Assembly (NCBI GenBank): GCA_004134985.1
Contig: REGQ01000015.1
Location: 1 to 64,000 of the forward strand
Direction of reading: 5' to 3'
DNA length: 64,000 nucleotides
Source of the DNA: Paenibacillaceae bacterium
GTDB taxonomy: Bacteria > Bacillota > Bacilli > Paenibacillales > Paenibacillaceae
Shown here: positions 26,467 through 35,224 of the stretch, in pieces
Layout: every line of letters starts with the position of its first letter
Numbering within the stretch: position 1 is the stretch's first letter
Position numbers and translations under genes: made by a program
The notes under the pieces: generated by a model
What the model saw: the letters and a program-made list of their open reading frames with translations, nothing else
Told to the model about the DNA's origin: nothing
The model's database searches: none

Positions 26467-26540
26467 GTATTTCATCCATCCACTCCGTCCGCGCGGGCGA
26501 ACCCCAGACCTCATCACTGCCAGCGATGCGCTCCCGCGGA
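26467..26540 (-). repeat. tRNA-Ala-associated dispersed repeat, right half
   Basis: TATTTCATCCATCCACTCCG is followed by CCGCGCGGGCGAACCCC and the anticodon-arm segment CTGCCAGCGATGCG. This matches the right part of the complete copy at 39521-39752. The left (acceptor) part is absent. Confidence 0.7.
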
Positions 26541-26935
26541 CAGTCATTTACACACCATAAAAGTTTAAGAGTCACCCGTAGCCTTCTTACTTTTCCTGGC
26601 CCATTTTACCCTATAATAGTTTATAAACATCATATAGGAATGATTACAATTCTGGTTTATACTACCATAAGCGAATGTATGACTACATGTTTTATAGCTG
26701 AAATCACGTGCACGAAGCAAGTTGAAACAGACGGGCTGGACTGAAGCCAAATTGTTTGCGAAACCCAGCTTGTCGAAGGTATTTCAAGATATTCAGTTGT
26801 TGAAAAGCAGCCTTACATTCATTTGGCAGTTAAATTGAGATCGGGCTGATGGTTATCGTGATAGAAGACACCTCTTCTGTCTATATAAGTTGAACTATTG
26901 AACCGCTATATCATATACAAGGGATCAATCAGCTC
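26541..26935. other. Intergenic, no supported gene
   Basis: Only short frames. The 3' end (26905-26935) contains a decayed first unit of the repeat array that follows. Confidence 0.4.
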
Positions 26936-27382
26936 TGATTTCAACGATTCTATATGACAAATCATATAGAATCGATCATCCGGCGCTGGTTTCAACGATT
27001 CTATATGAAAAATCATATAGAATGGATCTTCCGGCACTGATTTCAACGATTCTATATGAAAAATCATATAGAATGGATCTTCCGGCGCTGATTTCAATGA
27101 TTCTATATGAAAAATCATATAGAATGGTTCATCTGGCGCTGATTTCAATGATTCTATATGAAAAATCATATAGAATGGATCATCCGGCGCTAATTTCAGA
27201 GATTCTATATGAAAAATCATATAGAATGGATCATCCGGCGCTAATTTCAGAGATTCTATATGAAAAATCATATAGAATGGATCATCCGACGCTGATTTCA
27301 ATAATTCTATATGAAAAATCATATAGAATGGATCATCCGGCGCTGATTTCAGAGATTCTATATGAAAAATCATATAGATTAA
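26936..27382. repeat. Tandem array of nine 51-bp palindrome-bearing repeats
   Basis: Nine copies of ATTCTATATGA-AAAA-TCATATAGAAT (11-bp perfect inverted repeat, 4-nt loop) begin at 26947, 26998, 27049, 27100, 27151, 27202, 27253, 27304 and 27355, an exact 51-bp period. The sequences between them are near-identical (GGATCATCCGGCGCTGATTT). Because 51 is 17 codons, the array is open on both strands (MIFHIESLKSAPDDPFY repeated on minus, MDHPALISEILYEKSYR on plus). No ribosome binding site precedes either frame, so I treat it as a non-coding structured repeat. Conserved spacers exclude CRISPR. Confidence 0.9.
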
Positions 27383-27640
27383 AAGGCATTGCCGGCATAA
27401 GGGATCGGAAAGCCGTTTTAGAGCTTATTTCCCACCACAAGATTTCTCCATTTCCCCCTCTTTTTCTGGAAACGTGGTTGCTCAACAGCGAATTTCTTAC
27501 GATCGTTTACTAATCTTTCGTTCAACTTATATAGTAGTGATTGCTCAACACTTTCACTTTACTAAACGAGCGGTGTTTTTCTATTTTGTAGCTACAAATT
27601 TAATGGGAAGCCTGTAGTTACAATAACAATTCGGGCTCTG

Positions 27641-29525
27641 GTCGAGTAGACGTGAGCCTCACGACTCACGCCCCTCACAGATCCGTACGTGCCCAATTAA
27701 GGCATACGGCTCCTCATATCATCATTTACAAATTTGCAATGATTAGCCATAGATATTTACGTAGATTTTGGGCTCGGGTAAAGGGTTACGTTTCAGAAAG
27801 AGGTTAAATTTGTCATACGTGAAGCTTCTTCTCTGGCTTCTGCGATTCAACCATTGGAATAACGCTTTGGTAATCTGAAATTTGTATACGGATAGCACTC
27901 GGCTATTGTCGGTTATCCCGTAATAGCGGTAATGACCTGTTAGCTTCGCCCGTATTGTTTTCATTAATTCCTTCACGTCTTTGTGACGTTCTGCTTTCAA
28001 CCATTCTTTGAATGCTTTCACTTTCGCCTTAAACTTCTTTCCGCTTGTTTTCCGCTTTACTCTGAATTTGCCCTTGCTGTTTTTGCTGCAGTAGTGAGTA
28101 AAACCTAAGAAATCAAACGTTTGGGGCTTTCCTAATCCTTTTCGTTTCCGGTTTTCTTCGGCGAAGCGTCCGAATTCCAGAATTTTTGTTTTCTCTTCTG
28201 CGATTTGTAGGTCGAATTTGGCTAGACGCTTGATTAGTGCCGCATAAAATCGCTCTGCATCGTCCTTGTATTGAAAACAACACACATAATCATCGGCATA
28301 TCTGATCATACTTGCATCGCCGCGGCACGCTCTCTTAACTGCAATCTCGAACCATAAATCCAGAGCGTAATGGAGGTATAGATTTGCAAGTATTGGTGAA
28401 ATCAGGGATCCTTGAGGAGTACCGGAATCTGTCGGCTCCCATGTACCCTGTTCCATAACCCCGGCTTTCAAGAAGCGCCAGATTAGCCTTTGAATATTAG
28501 GGTCTGCTATTCTCTCTCCAAGGAATTTCATGAGCCACTCGTGATTGACATTCGTGAAGAAACTTCGAATGTCGGCGTCCACGATGTAGCTGGTTTTTCC
28601 ATACTCGACGATGCGGTTCACTACTTTCAACGCGTCATGACAGCTTCTACCCGGTCGAAACCCATAAGACAGATTCAGAAAGTCCTGCTCGTAGATGGCC
28701 TGTAGAATCTTGTTCAGTCCCAGTTGCACGATTTTGTCCTCGTAAGAAGGGATGCCGAGCGGTCTTTTGCTCTTTTCATCTTTGGGTATATAAGTCCTCC
28801 TTACGGGCTGCGGCCGGTAACTTTTCTTCTTTAGCCGTTCTACTAAGTCCTTGATGTTTGATTCCAGATTTTCTTCATACGCTGCTTTCGTGACTTGATC
28901 GACACCTGTTGCTTTACTGCCGTCCAGTTCCTGATGGCACTTTGTCAGCAACTCCTCGTTCAAGTGATGATACAGCGATGTGAATGGCTCTTTTGGATTC
29001 TCTTTTGCAACCTCTGTTATTCTTGCTAGTTTTGTTTGCACTTTTGACCTACCCCTGTGTGTAGAAAATGTGTCTTTAACAAGATCGATGATATGTCACT
29101 GCCTTCCCTTCGCCGACATTACTCGGTTTCATCGGTAGTACGCAGTGATCCGACTCCCTGCTCGCCTTTTGACATTCTTCCTTGTGATCGGTAGTTTGCC
29201 ATACTCTCTGCCGAGAGAGCGATCAGGGTCTCCCAAGTTGCTGTGAAGTCATTGTATAGCATGCCTGGCTCTGCGACCCCGGGAGAGCTCATTCATCCTC
29301 GCCCTTAACGCCTGAATGAGTATTGTCTTCCGTACTTTCGAAAACGTCGACCTCTCCGTTTTACTCATTTCGAGGCTCAATCACTTTCAGGCCTACTACC
29401 TAGCTGTCTACGCTTAACGTCAGAAATTACTTTCAGCCGTCCAAGACTCGCTATTGGTGGCTTGGCTTTGCCTTACCAAGCAGGATTTCCACCTGCTAAA
29501 CTTCACAACCTAGGCTTGGTCGCAC
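27641..29525 (-). mobile_element. Group II intron (bacterial class C-like), complete
   Basis: On the minus strand the element starts with GTGCGACC (29525 inward), the group II 5' consensus. It contains the reverse transcriptase gene. Near the 3' end lies a domain V hairpin (GAGCCGTATGCC...GGCACGTACGGATC, about 27710-27675), then a domain VI stem ending in CTACTCGAC at 27641. Length is about 1.88 kb. The ORF lacks an endonuclease domain, as usual for class C. The flanks are the esterase gene leader on one side and an AT-rich stretch next to the palindrome array on the other; I see no clear terminator at the insertion point. Confidence 0.88.
27743..29041 (-). CDS. ltrA: Group II intron reverse transcriptase/maturase
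   Basis: 432 residues. RT blocks are RPLGIPSYEDKIVQ, LSYGFRPGRSCHDAL, DADIRSFFTNVNHEWL, GTPQGSLISPILANLYLH and the catalytic YADD in MIRYADDYVCC, followed by FDFLGFTHYC and a maturase (X) domain with a basic stretch and HYRYYGITDN. No HNH endonuclease domain follows. The protein would splice its host intron and copy it during mobility. The frame is intact and all key residues are present, so the intron may be active. It lies inside the intron at 27641-29525. Confidence 0.95.
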   Translation of the reverse strand: MQTKLARITEVAKENPKEPFTSLYHHLNEELLTKCHQELDGSKATGVDQVTKAAYEENLESNIKDLVERLKKKSYRPQPVRRTYIPKDEKSKRPLGIPSYEDKIVQLGLNKILQAIYEQDFLNLSYGFRPGRSCHDALKVVNRIVEYGKTSYIVDADIRSFFTNVNHEWLMKFLGERIADPNIQRLIWRFLKAGVMEQGTWEPTDSGTPQGSLISPILANLYLHYALDLWFEIAVKRACRGDASMIRYADDYVCCFQYKDDAERFYAALIKRLAKFDLQIAEEKTKILEFGRFAEENRKRKGLGKPQTFDFLGFTHYCSKNSKGKFRVKRKTSGKKFKAKVKAFKEWLKAERHKDVKELMKTIRAKLTGHYRYYGITDNSRVLSVYKFQITKALFQWLNRRSQRRSFTYDKFNLFLKRNPLPEPKIYVNIYG

Positions 29526-29582
29526 CGAAAGTTGAGTTATTAGAGATATGATACCAACTCACCCCTTAAGGAGGAGAATACG

Positions 29583-31214
29583 ATGGCAACTAAACATGGC
29601 GGCTTCAAGCGATCCGCTATTCTATTCGGGATCGTCGGCCTAGTGATCATCATCATAATTGTGTCCTATACTCTGCTTCAACCGCCCAAGGCCACATCTA
29701 ACGAAGAAGATGTCAGTGCCGCGCTGGTCGAACTCTCATCTGACGAACAAGATGTCAGTGCCGCGCTGGACGAATCCCCATCTGACGAACAAGATGTCAG
29801 TGTCACGCTGGACGAAACTCCCATCGAGAACGGCATTCATCCCTGGGCGGGAGACAGCCCGACCGGACTCATAACGGGCACAATAGCCGAAAAAACTTAC
29901 TGGCAGACAAACAAAAACGCCGACAGTCCAGGCACTTTTTATATTTATATGGACGTCAGTGATGCATATCTCAAAGATAATACGGATTATGACGTGCAAG
30001 TAAGTGTAACGTACTTCGATTCAGGCAACGGGAAATTGGCGCTGCAGTACGATTCCTCGACGAATGCTTTTATGAATGCGCCTTTGATTGCTTACACCAA
30101 CACAGACACCTGGAAAACCCACACGTATCTACTTACGAATGCCTACTTTGGGAACAGGACAAACGGAGGGGACTTTCGATTTTCGATCCAAGGAGACAGT
30201 TCCCCAGAATCATCGAACATAGCGTTGAGAATTGCTTCGGTGAACGTCGTCAAGAAAGCCAAACCGCTTCCTGGCACGGAGATCTCTGTTACCAACCCTG
30301 ATCTTAAGTTCGTCGGAAGATGGGAGAAGAGCTCAGATGCAGTGTACAAAAGCTACTGGGGCGGTTCGTATATGAAAACGAATTTTACAGGCACCCGCGT
30401 CTCCGTTAAGCTTGCCAATTCGGCCAGCATCTACGTTTCAATCGATGGCGGTGAGGATGTGCTGTACAGTGGCGTGTCAGGTACGGTGAACTTGACGCCA
30501 ACTGCCTTGGCGAGCGGTTCGCACTCCCTAAGAATTGCCTCCGCCTCCGAAAATGATATGCTGCTTGTGGAAGGCCTTGAGCTGGATGCAGGAGCTGACC
30601 TTCAACCGACTGAACTTCATGAAAATCTGATCGAATTTGTCGGGGATTCTATTACATCCGGGTATCTCAATTCAAAAATAACCTTGTCAGGCTTCGCCTG
30701 GCTCACCGGTGAGCAGCTTGGTACCGAGCATACCCAGATCGCCTTCCCAGGCATTTGCCTGGTCGATAACATTCAATGCTTCTCGCCCAACAGTATCGGC
30801 ATGAGCAATCAGTTCTTCAAGATGCAATCCGTGTATGATGTTGACTCTCCATTGTGGGACTTTAATGAGTATCAGGCGCGCGCAGTCGTAATCAATCTGG
30901 GCACGAACGATAGCGGCTTTAGCGTGACGGACGACGACTTCCAGCAAACGTACATCTCCTTCCTGCAAAATGTAAGGTCCAAGTATCCGGCGGCTGACAT
31001 TTTTGTGATGAGACCGTTCAACGGCTCCAAGGCTTTTCCCACAATTAAAGCCATCAAAGCCGTCCAGGATGGCGGAGACGACAAGCTGCGTTACATCGAT
31101 ACAACAGGCTGGATCACGACGGAAGATACTGTAGACGGCGTTCATCCAAGCGATGCCGGTCATGCCAAAATAGCAGAAAAGCTGGTCCCGCTCCTGAGTC
31201 CTTATATGGACTGA
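29583..31214 (+). CDS. Secreted or anchored SGNH-hydrolase esterase (CE2-like)
   Basis: 543 residues. An N-terminal transmembrane anchor (about 12-32) is followed by three 14-residue acidic repeats (DEQDVSAALDE type). A beta-sandwich carbohydrate-binding-like region (about 85-230) and a second beta domain follow. The C-terminal SGNH domain has FVGDSITSGY (Ser), GTND, and DGVHPSDAGH (Asp/His). The domain order resembles carbohydrate esterase family 2, acetyl esterases acting on plant polysaccharides. AAGGAGGAG precedes the ATG. It lies just outside the 5' end of the group II intron. No cleavage site is evident, so it is probably membrane-anchored facing outward. Confidence 0.85.
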   Translation: MATKHGGFKRSAILFGIVGLVIIIIIVSYTLLQPPKATSNEEDVSAALVELSSDEQDVSAALDESPSDEQDVSVTLDETPIENGIHPWAGDSPTGLITGTIAEKTYWQTNKNADSPGTFYIYMDVSDAYLKDNTDYDVQVSVTYFDSGNGKLALQYDSSTNAFMNAPLIAYTNTDTWKTHTYLLTNAYFGNRTNGGDFRFSIQGDSSPESSNIALRIASVNVVKKAKPLPGTEISVTNPDLKFVGRWEKSSDAVYKSYWGGSYMKTNFTGTRVSVKLANSASIYVSIDGGEDVLYSGVSGTVNLTPTALASGSHSLRIASASENDMLLVEGLELDAGADLQPTELHENLIEFVGDSITSGYLNSKITLSGFAWLTGEQLGTEHTQIAFPGICLVDNIQCFSPNSIGMSNQFFKMQSVYDVDSPLWDFNEYQARAVVINLGTNDSGFSVTDDDFQQTYISFLQNVRSKYPAADIFVMRPFNGSKAFPTIKAIKAVQDGGDDKLRYIDTTGWITTEDTVDGVHPSDAGHAKIAEKLVPLLSPYMD

Positions 31215-31335
31215 GTTGGCGTGGAGCCAGCAAAGTCCGTTAAGCTAGCAAAGCCCGTCAAATTACAGGCATTCCCATTCAGCAAGGTTTTTCAATTCGG
31301 CATTTTGCAGCCGCAGGTGGAGCATCACAAACAAA

Positions 31336-31377
31336 CGAAAATAACCAGCTGCCGAAATGGCAACTGGTTATTTTAAT
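31336..31377. terminator. Bidirectional rho-independent terminator
   Basis: AAAATAACCAG / CTGGTTATTTT stem with a GCC...GGC inner part and T tracts on both strands. It lies between the esterase and the convergent truncated SDR. Confidence 0.8.
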
Positions 31378-31399
31378 TTCAGAAATGTTGGTTAACTGC

Positions 31400-31750
31400 T
31401 TAATATGGATTGGTTGCAATGAAGCTAGCCGTTTTAACATAAATGCGCGGATTTAATTTAAGCTGGTTGACGATAAACTCAGCAATATCCTCTGGCTGCA
31501 TAAACTTGGACTCATTATTTTCTTGGATCAAGCTAAGCTCCTGTGCCATATCTGTCGCTACCGTACTTGGTGTTAAGGCAGATACGCGAATATTATTACG
31601 GCGCACCTCTTGAGCCAGTGACTCTGTAAGTCCAATAACCGCAAACTTGGAAGCACTATAAGCACTCGCCGTAGCTGCTCCATTGAGTCCATTGGTCGAG
31701 GAAATATTAATAATATCTCCGCCGTTCTTTTCGATTAATTGCGGCATATT
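31400..31750 (-). pseudogene. Truncated short-chain dehydrogenase (C-terminal half)
   Basis: 115 codons encode the second half of a FabG-like [18 protein letters not shown] (catalytic Ser) and AYSASK (YxxxK), then [14 protein letters not shown]. The Rossmann half is missing. A stop codon lies directly upstream of the first in-frame ATG, and the sequence changes at about 31750 to an AT-rich repeat. It is non-functional as a dehydrogenase. Confidence 0.8.
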
Positions 31751-32040
31751 TTAACTCATATAAAAAGGCAGTGAAAAAGCCGGAGGGTCGCTGTTCCCTC
31801 CCCTAAGATCGATTTTGGGCTGGCGGCCAGTCAAAATTGCGGATTTTGTATAAAATTTCATACAAAAAACCTTAAAAATTGATTTTTTGAGCCATTTTGT
31901 ATGAATTTTCACCAAAAATGAGGAATAGCGGCTTGAAAGGGGATTTTTTGCATGAAAAATCATATAAAAATTTTCAAAAACGCCAAAAAAAGATGATTTT
32001 GTATGTTTTTTCACACAAAGTCGAGCAGCTTCGAGCAACG
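31751..32040. repeat. AT-rich palindromic repeat tract
   Basis: Contains several inverted repeats of the type TTTGTATAAAATTTCATACAAA and GCATGAAAAATCATATAAAA. These resemble the palindrome of the array at 26.9 kb. A minus-strand 95-codon frame (with FYMIFHAK, FCMKFYTKS) is a by-product of these repeats; I do not call it a gene. Confidence 0.55.
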
Positions 32041-32239
32041 TAGAGATCAGCGTGGTAAAGAAAGGAGCGTCAGTTTAAGGTCGAGCCTACAGGAGGCAGT
32101 TTAAGGTCGAGCCTACGGCAGCGGCAGCGTTCGCCTTTGCCCCCGGATTTCCCACTTAGGGCTATTTCGATGAAATCTGGGATCAACAGCGATCATAAGG
32201 CCGAGCTTTTGTCGCAGCACCGACTTTTTCACCGCCCTT
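32041..32239. other. Intergenic with a short direct repeat
   Basis: The 20-bp unit CAGTTTAAGGTCGAGCCTAC occurs twice in close succession (about 32070-32115). No gene is seen here. Confidence 0.5.
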
Positions 32240-32243
32240 CTAA

Positions 32244-32370
32244 GAGTCTGTCTGACGAAAGAAAAATTGCGGATATTTATTCAAATAAGTCCCGTTTATG
32301 CAGTAAAAATAAGGCTCTATACAGTTGGTTTGGATAAATATACGCTAAAAATGATTCGTCGGACAGACTC
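32244..32370. mobile_element. MITE, IS5-like (127 bp)
   Basis: Terminal inverted repeats GAGTCTGTCTGACGAA and TTCGTCGGACAGACTC (one mismatch) enclose about 95 bp of AT-rich, non-coding sequence. CTAA stands on both sides (32240-32243 and 32371-32374), matching the YTAR target duplication of IS5-group elements. No transposase, so mobility would need an outside enzyme. Confidence 0.75.
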
Positions 32371-32502
32371 CTAAATGAGGCTAGAAAGTGCATGCCAGTT
32401 TTCAAGCGGCTATTTCATTCTGTAATTTTAAGGCGAAACCGGTGACAAGCGGCCATACCAAGCGAACAGTTGACTTTGCCCGTGGCCTCCCCACACATCT
32501 GA

Positions 32503-33102
32503 TTAACTGGTCTTTAAGCAACCTTGCTGCAAATAGGATGAGAAGCTTGTTATATTCATGAGCATATGCTTATTGTCCCCATCCAACTTGCTGAGTAAAA
32601 TGCCTCCCTCCAACAAGGAAAATGCAAAAGAAGCAAGCACATCCGGATCCAGATCTTCCTTAAACTCCCCAGCTTTAATCCCGTCACGAATAATACTTTT
32701 CATCATATCCAAGGCAGTATTCATCCCTTGCTTTGCTCGATCACGAAGCTCAGAATGAGTATCGTCACTTTCTACAGCTGTATTCTGCATGGGGCATCCG
32801 CCAATAAATGGCGGATTATGAACAACATCTTCATAAACACGAAAAAAGGCAAGCAATCGACCAGACGCAGACTGTTCTTGATCGACCGCCTCGAGAAACT
32901 TTCTGTTGATCAAACTGGCAGCATAATTGTAGGCTTCAAGCGCTATCTCGTCCTTACTGGCAAAATGCCGATATATGCCCCCCTTCTTAATTCCGGTATC
33001 GGCAATAATATCGTTTAGCGATGTACCTGCATATCCTCTCTGATTAAAGATTGCAGCTGACTTCATAATGATGTTTTCCCTTGTCCGATCACCTTTTTTC
33101 AT
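32503..33102 (-). CDS. TetR-family repressor
   Basis: 199 residues. The N-terminal HTH reads GYAGTSLNDIIADTGIKKGG and IYRHFASKDEIALEA. The C-terminal ligand domain has GGCPMQNTAVE, a motif of the LmrA/YxaF-like subgroup. AGGTTCCTCC complement gives a ribosome binding site close to the ATG. A palindromic GAATGA...TCATTC site lies in the upstream promoter region. The adjacent gap gene is divergent but is an unlikely target; the true target may have been lost with the SDR remnant downstream. Confidence 0.85.
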   Translation of the reverse strand: MKKGDRTRENIIMKSAAIFNQRGYAGTSLNDIIADTGIKKGGIYRHFASKDEIALEAYNYAASLINRKFLEAVDQEQSASGRLLAFFRVYEDVVHNPPFIGGCPMQNTAVESDDTHSELRDRAKQGMNTALDMMKSIIRDGIKAGEFKEDLDPDVLASFAFSLLEGGILLSKLDGDNKHMLMNITSFSSYLQQGCLKTS

Positions 33103-33152
33103 AGGTTCCTCCGAATGAGCTTATTCTAAGATAACATTATATCAAATTTTAC

Positions 33153-33171
33153 GAATGAAGCCTTGTCATTC
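33153..33171. promoter_or_regulatory. Candidate TetR operator
   Basis: GAATGAAGCCTTGTCATTC, an inverted repeat (GAATGA/TCATTC) between the divergent TetR and gap genes. It is close to a -10 TATAAT for tetR (33141-33136, minus) and overlaps a -35 TTGTCA for the gap direction (33163-33168, with TACAAT at 33185-33190). Confidence 0.5.
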
Positions 33172-33415
33172 ACTCAAAACGTGATACAATAAAGAGACCG
33201 TTTGGTATCTTTTATTCTACAATAAATCCTTTATAAAGGAAACTGTGTCCGGCTGCCGCCCATTGATTACCTTAAATCCCGCTGGACATACTAATGACAG
33301 AAGAATAAATGCCGAACGAACTTTTCTCTGAATCATATTTGCTGCCCAGTTACTTTGATTTCATGACAGGCATTCGTCTGCTTGGAATAAATAAAGATTG
33401 CAGGAGGACTATTCC

Positions 33416-34426
33416 ATGAGTGTAAAAGTAGGTATTAACGGCTTTGGACGGATCGGAAGACTCGCTTTTCGTCGAATCCAAGAGATTGAGGGTGTCGAGG
33501 TTGTGGCAATTAACGACCTTACCAATTCAAAGATGTTGGCTCATCTGCTCAAATATGATACTACGCAAGGCACTTTTCATGGTGACATCGAAGTTCATGA
33601 CGGCAGCTTCACGATTAACGGTAAAGAAGTTAAGGTGCTGGCTAACCGTAACCCTGAAGAAATCCCATGGGGCAAGCTTGGCGTGGACATCGTGCTAGAA
33701 TGTACTGGTTTCTTCACCACCAAAGAAAAGGCGGAGCTTCATCTAAAAGGCGGAGCCAAGAAAGTCGTCGTTTCCGCCCCGGCAACAGGCGACATGAAAA
33801 CAATCGTATATAACGTAAATCATGAAATACTGGACGGAACGGAAACCGTTATTTCCGGCGCCTCCTGCACCACGAACTGTCTGGCTCCCATGGCTAAGGC
33901 TCTGCATGACAAGTTTGGTATTCAATCCGGGTTAATGACGACCATTCACGCCTTTACAGGCAACCAGAGCACGCTTGACGCTCCTAATCCAAAAAACGAT
34001 TTCAGAGCTGCACGGGCCGCCTCAGAGAACATCGTTCCCTATTCTACCGGTGCGGCTAAAGCCATTGGCCTCGTGCTTCCAGAGCTGAAGGGCAAACTGG
34101 ATGGTGCGTCTCAACGGGTACCTGTAGCAACAGGTTCCGTAACGGAGCTTGTTGCCGTATTGAACACTAAGGTATCGGCTGAGGATATTAACGCCGCCAT
34201 GAAAGAAGCGTCTGACCCGGAGACTTACGGATACACGGAAGACGAGATCGTATCTTCCGATGTTAAGGGGATGGCATTCGGTTCGCTATTTGATGCCACT
34301 CAAACCAAAGTTCTGACGGTTGGGGACCAGCAACTGGTGAAAACCGTAGCCTGGTACGATAATGAAATGTCTTATACCGCTCAATTGGTTCGAACGTTAG
34401 AATATTTCGCAAAAATCGCCAAATAA
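33416..34426 (+). CDS. gapA: Glyceraldehyde-3-phosphate dehydrogenase
   Basis: 336 residues. NAD-binding [13 protein letters not shown], the NAD-type aspartate in AINDLT, the catalytic cysteine in [11 protein letters not shown], then [20 protein letters not shown] and [15 protein letters not shown]. It catalyses the NAD-dependent oxidation and phosphorylation step of glycolysis. The ATG (MSVKVGING) follows AGGAGGA at 8 nt; an in-frame TTG at 33398 overlaps that site and is rejected. The 5' leader is long (over 200 nt if the promoter near 33.19 kb is used). No other glycolytic gene is adjacent, so this may be an extra copy. A MITE is inserted 4 bp after the stop codon. Confidence 0.97.
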   Translation: MSVKVGINGFGRIGRLAFRRIQEIEGVEVVAINDLTNSKMLAHLLKYDTTQGTFHGDIEVHDGSFTINGKEVKVLANRNPEEIPWGKLGVDIVLECTGFFTTKEKAELHLKGGAKKVVVSAPATGDMKTIVYNVNHEILDGTETVISGASCTTNCLAPMAKALHDKFGIQSGLMTTIHAFTGNQSTLDAPNPKNDFRAARAASENIVPYSTGAAKAIGLVLPELKGKLDGASQRVPVATGSVTELVAVLNTKVSAEDINAAMKEASDPETYGYTEDEIVSSDVKGMAFGSLFDATQTKVLTVGDQQLVKTVAWYDNEMSYTAQLVRTLEYFAKIAK

Positions 34427-34430
34427 ATTC

Positions 34431-34645
34431 GGCTCTAAACCAAAATCAGTGCTTGCCATCCTTAGGACGTCGTGCTGCACGTTTCAGGGTGCTCCCCATC
34501 GCCATTGCCATCCGATTTCTTTCTCCTCATTTCTTCAACCGTTGAAATCGGATGGCAAAAAGCGACCACTTCGTTTGTTCGGCATCCCTGAAACGCTCCG
34601 CCACTTATGCTCGTATCGTCAAGTACTGATTTTTAAGGTAGAGCC
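34431..34645. mobile_element. MITE with ISL3-like ends and 8-bp target duplication (215 bp)
   Basis: Ends are GGCTCTAAACCAAAATCAGT and the matching inverted ACTGATTTTTAAGGTAGAGCC type terminus. Flanking direct repeats ATAAATTC (34423-34430 and 34646-34653) are exact. Internal inverted repeats (GCCATCCGATTTC/GAAATCGGATGGC, GTTTCAGGG/CCCTGAAAC) fold the whole element into one long hairpin. No coding capacity. The left duplication overlaps the gapA stop codon. Confidence 0.85.
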
Positions 34646-34689
34646 ATAAATTCAATCATCTTGAAGCAACTCGAGAAACGCCATCTGCT

Positions 34690-34742
34690 CCTCCATATTC
34701 GCTACGTCCGCGCGGGCGAGTCCTTGACAATCGCAATGCGTA
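34690..34742 (-). repeat. Decayed tRNA-Ala-associated repeat
   Basis: CTACGTCCGCGCGGGCGAGT and CGCAATGCG align with the right part of the copy at 39521-39752. Only this portion is recognisable. Confidence 0.5.
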
Positions 34743-34747
34743 TCCAT

Positions 34748-35224
34748 TTATTCATGCTGCAAAACCTTGTCCATCGCAATTATCATTCCTAGATGCATAC
34801 TTTCATGTGCAATTAGAACATGAAACAGTTCGCCGATTACAGTTGCTTGAAGAAAGTTATTCTCATCTGCTACAGGTTGCGCCAGCAGACCGTCATACTT
34901 ATCGCATATTTCCACCATCTGACTTTTCAAATCCTTAAGAATCATTTCAATCCCTGGCGGTTGCCCCAGCCAGCTTGAGGGACTTGTGCCTGTCGCAAAA
35001 TAAGTTCTATAGTACTGTGAAATCCTCGAACCAACACCCGAAAACTCAAATATTAAATTATCCGTTATCGTCAGCACATGTCCGAGCTGCCAATGGAGAT
35101 TGTTATTGAAGCCTTTGGGAATGTGTTCCATTTGACTTTTTGACAGTCTTGTTATCACGCTCAATATTTGTTCTCTAAGATCTGCAAACAAATTCAATAT
35201 ATAGGTATCGGACATATTAATCAC
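34748..35224 (-). CDS. DinB-family protein
   Basis: About 158 residues forming a four-helix bundle. The putative metal-binding histidines are in NNLHWQLGHVLT and HVLIAHESMHLGMI, the DinB/DUF664 pattern seen in thiol-dependent or damage-induced metalloenzymes. Its start overlaps the end of the YCII gene by 8 bp, so the two are co-transcribed. The alternative start three codons downstream (MSDTY) is possible. Biochemical role unknown. Confidence 0.82.
   Translation of the reverse strand: MINMSDTYILNLFADLREQILSVITRLSKSQMEHIPKGFNNNLHWQLGHVLTITDNLIFEFSGVGSRISQYYRTYFATGTSPSSWLGQPPGIEMILKDLKSQMVEICDKYDGLLAQPVADENNFLQATVIGELFHVLIAHESMHLGMIIAMDKVLQHE

Noticed and set aside
26936-27382. CRISPR-like array
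   Set aside because: The linkers between palindromes are nearly identical, the period is exact and no cas gene is near; CRISPR spacers would differ.
26906-27513. Repeat proteins of about 155-163 residues on both strands
   Set aside because: Openness on both strands follows from the 51-bp period; no ribosome binding site precedes either start.
31751-32038. 95-residue protein on the minus strand
   Set aside because: Built from AT-rich palindromic repeats, no ribosome binding site and no family.
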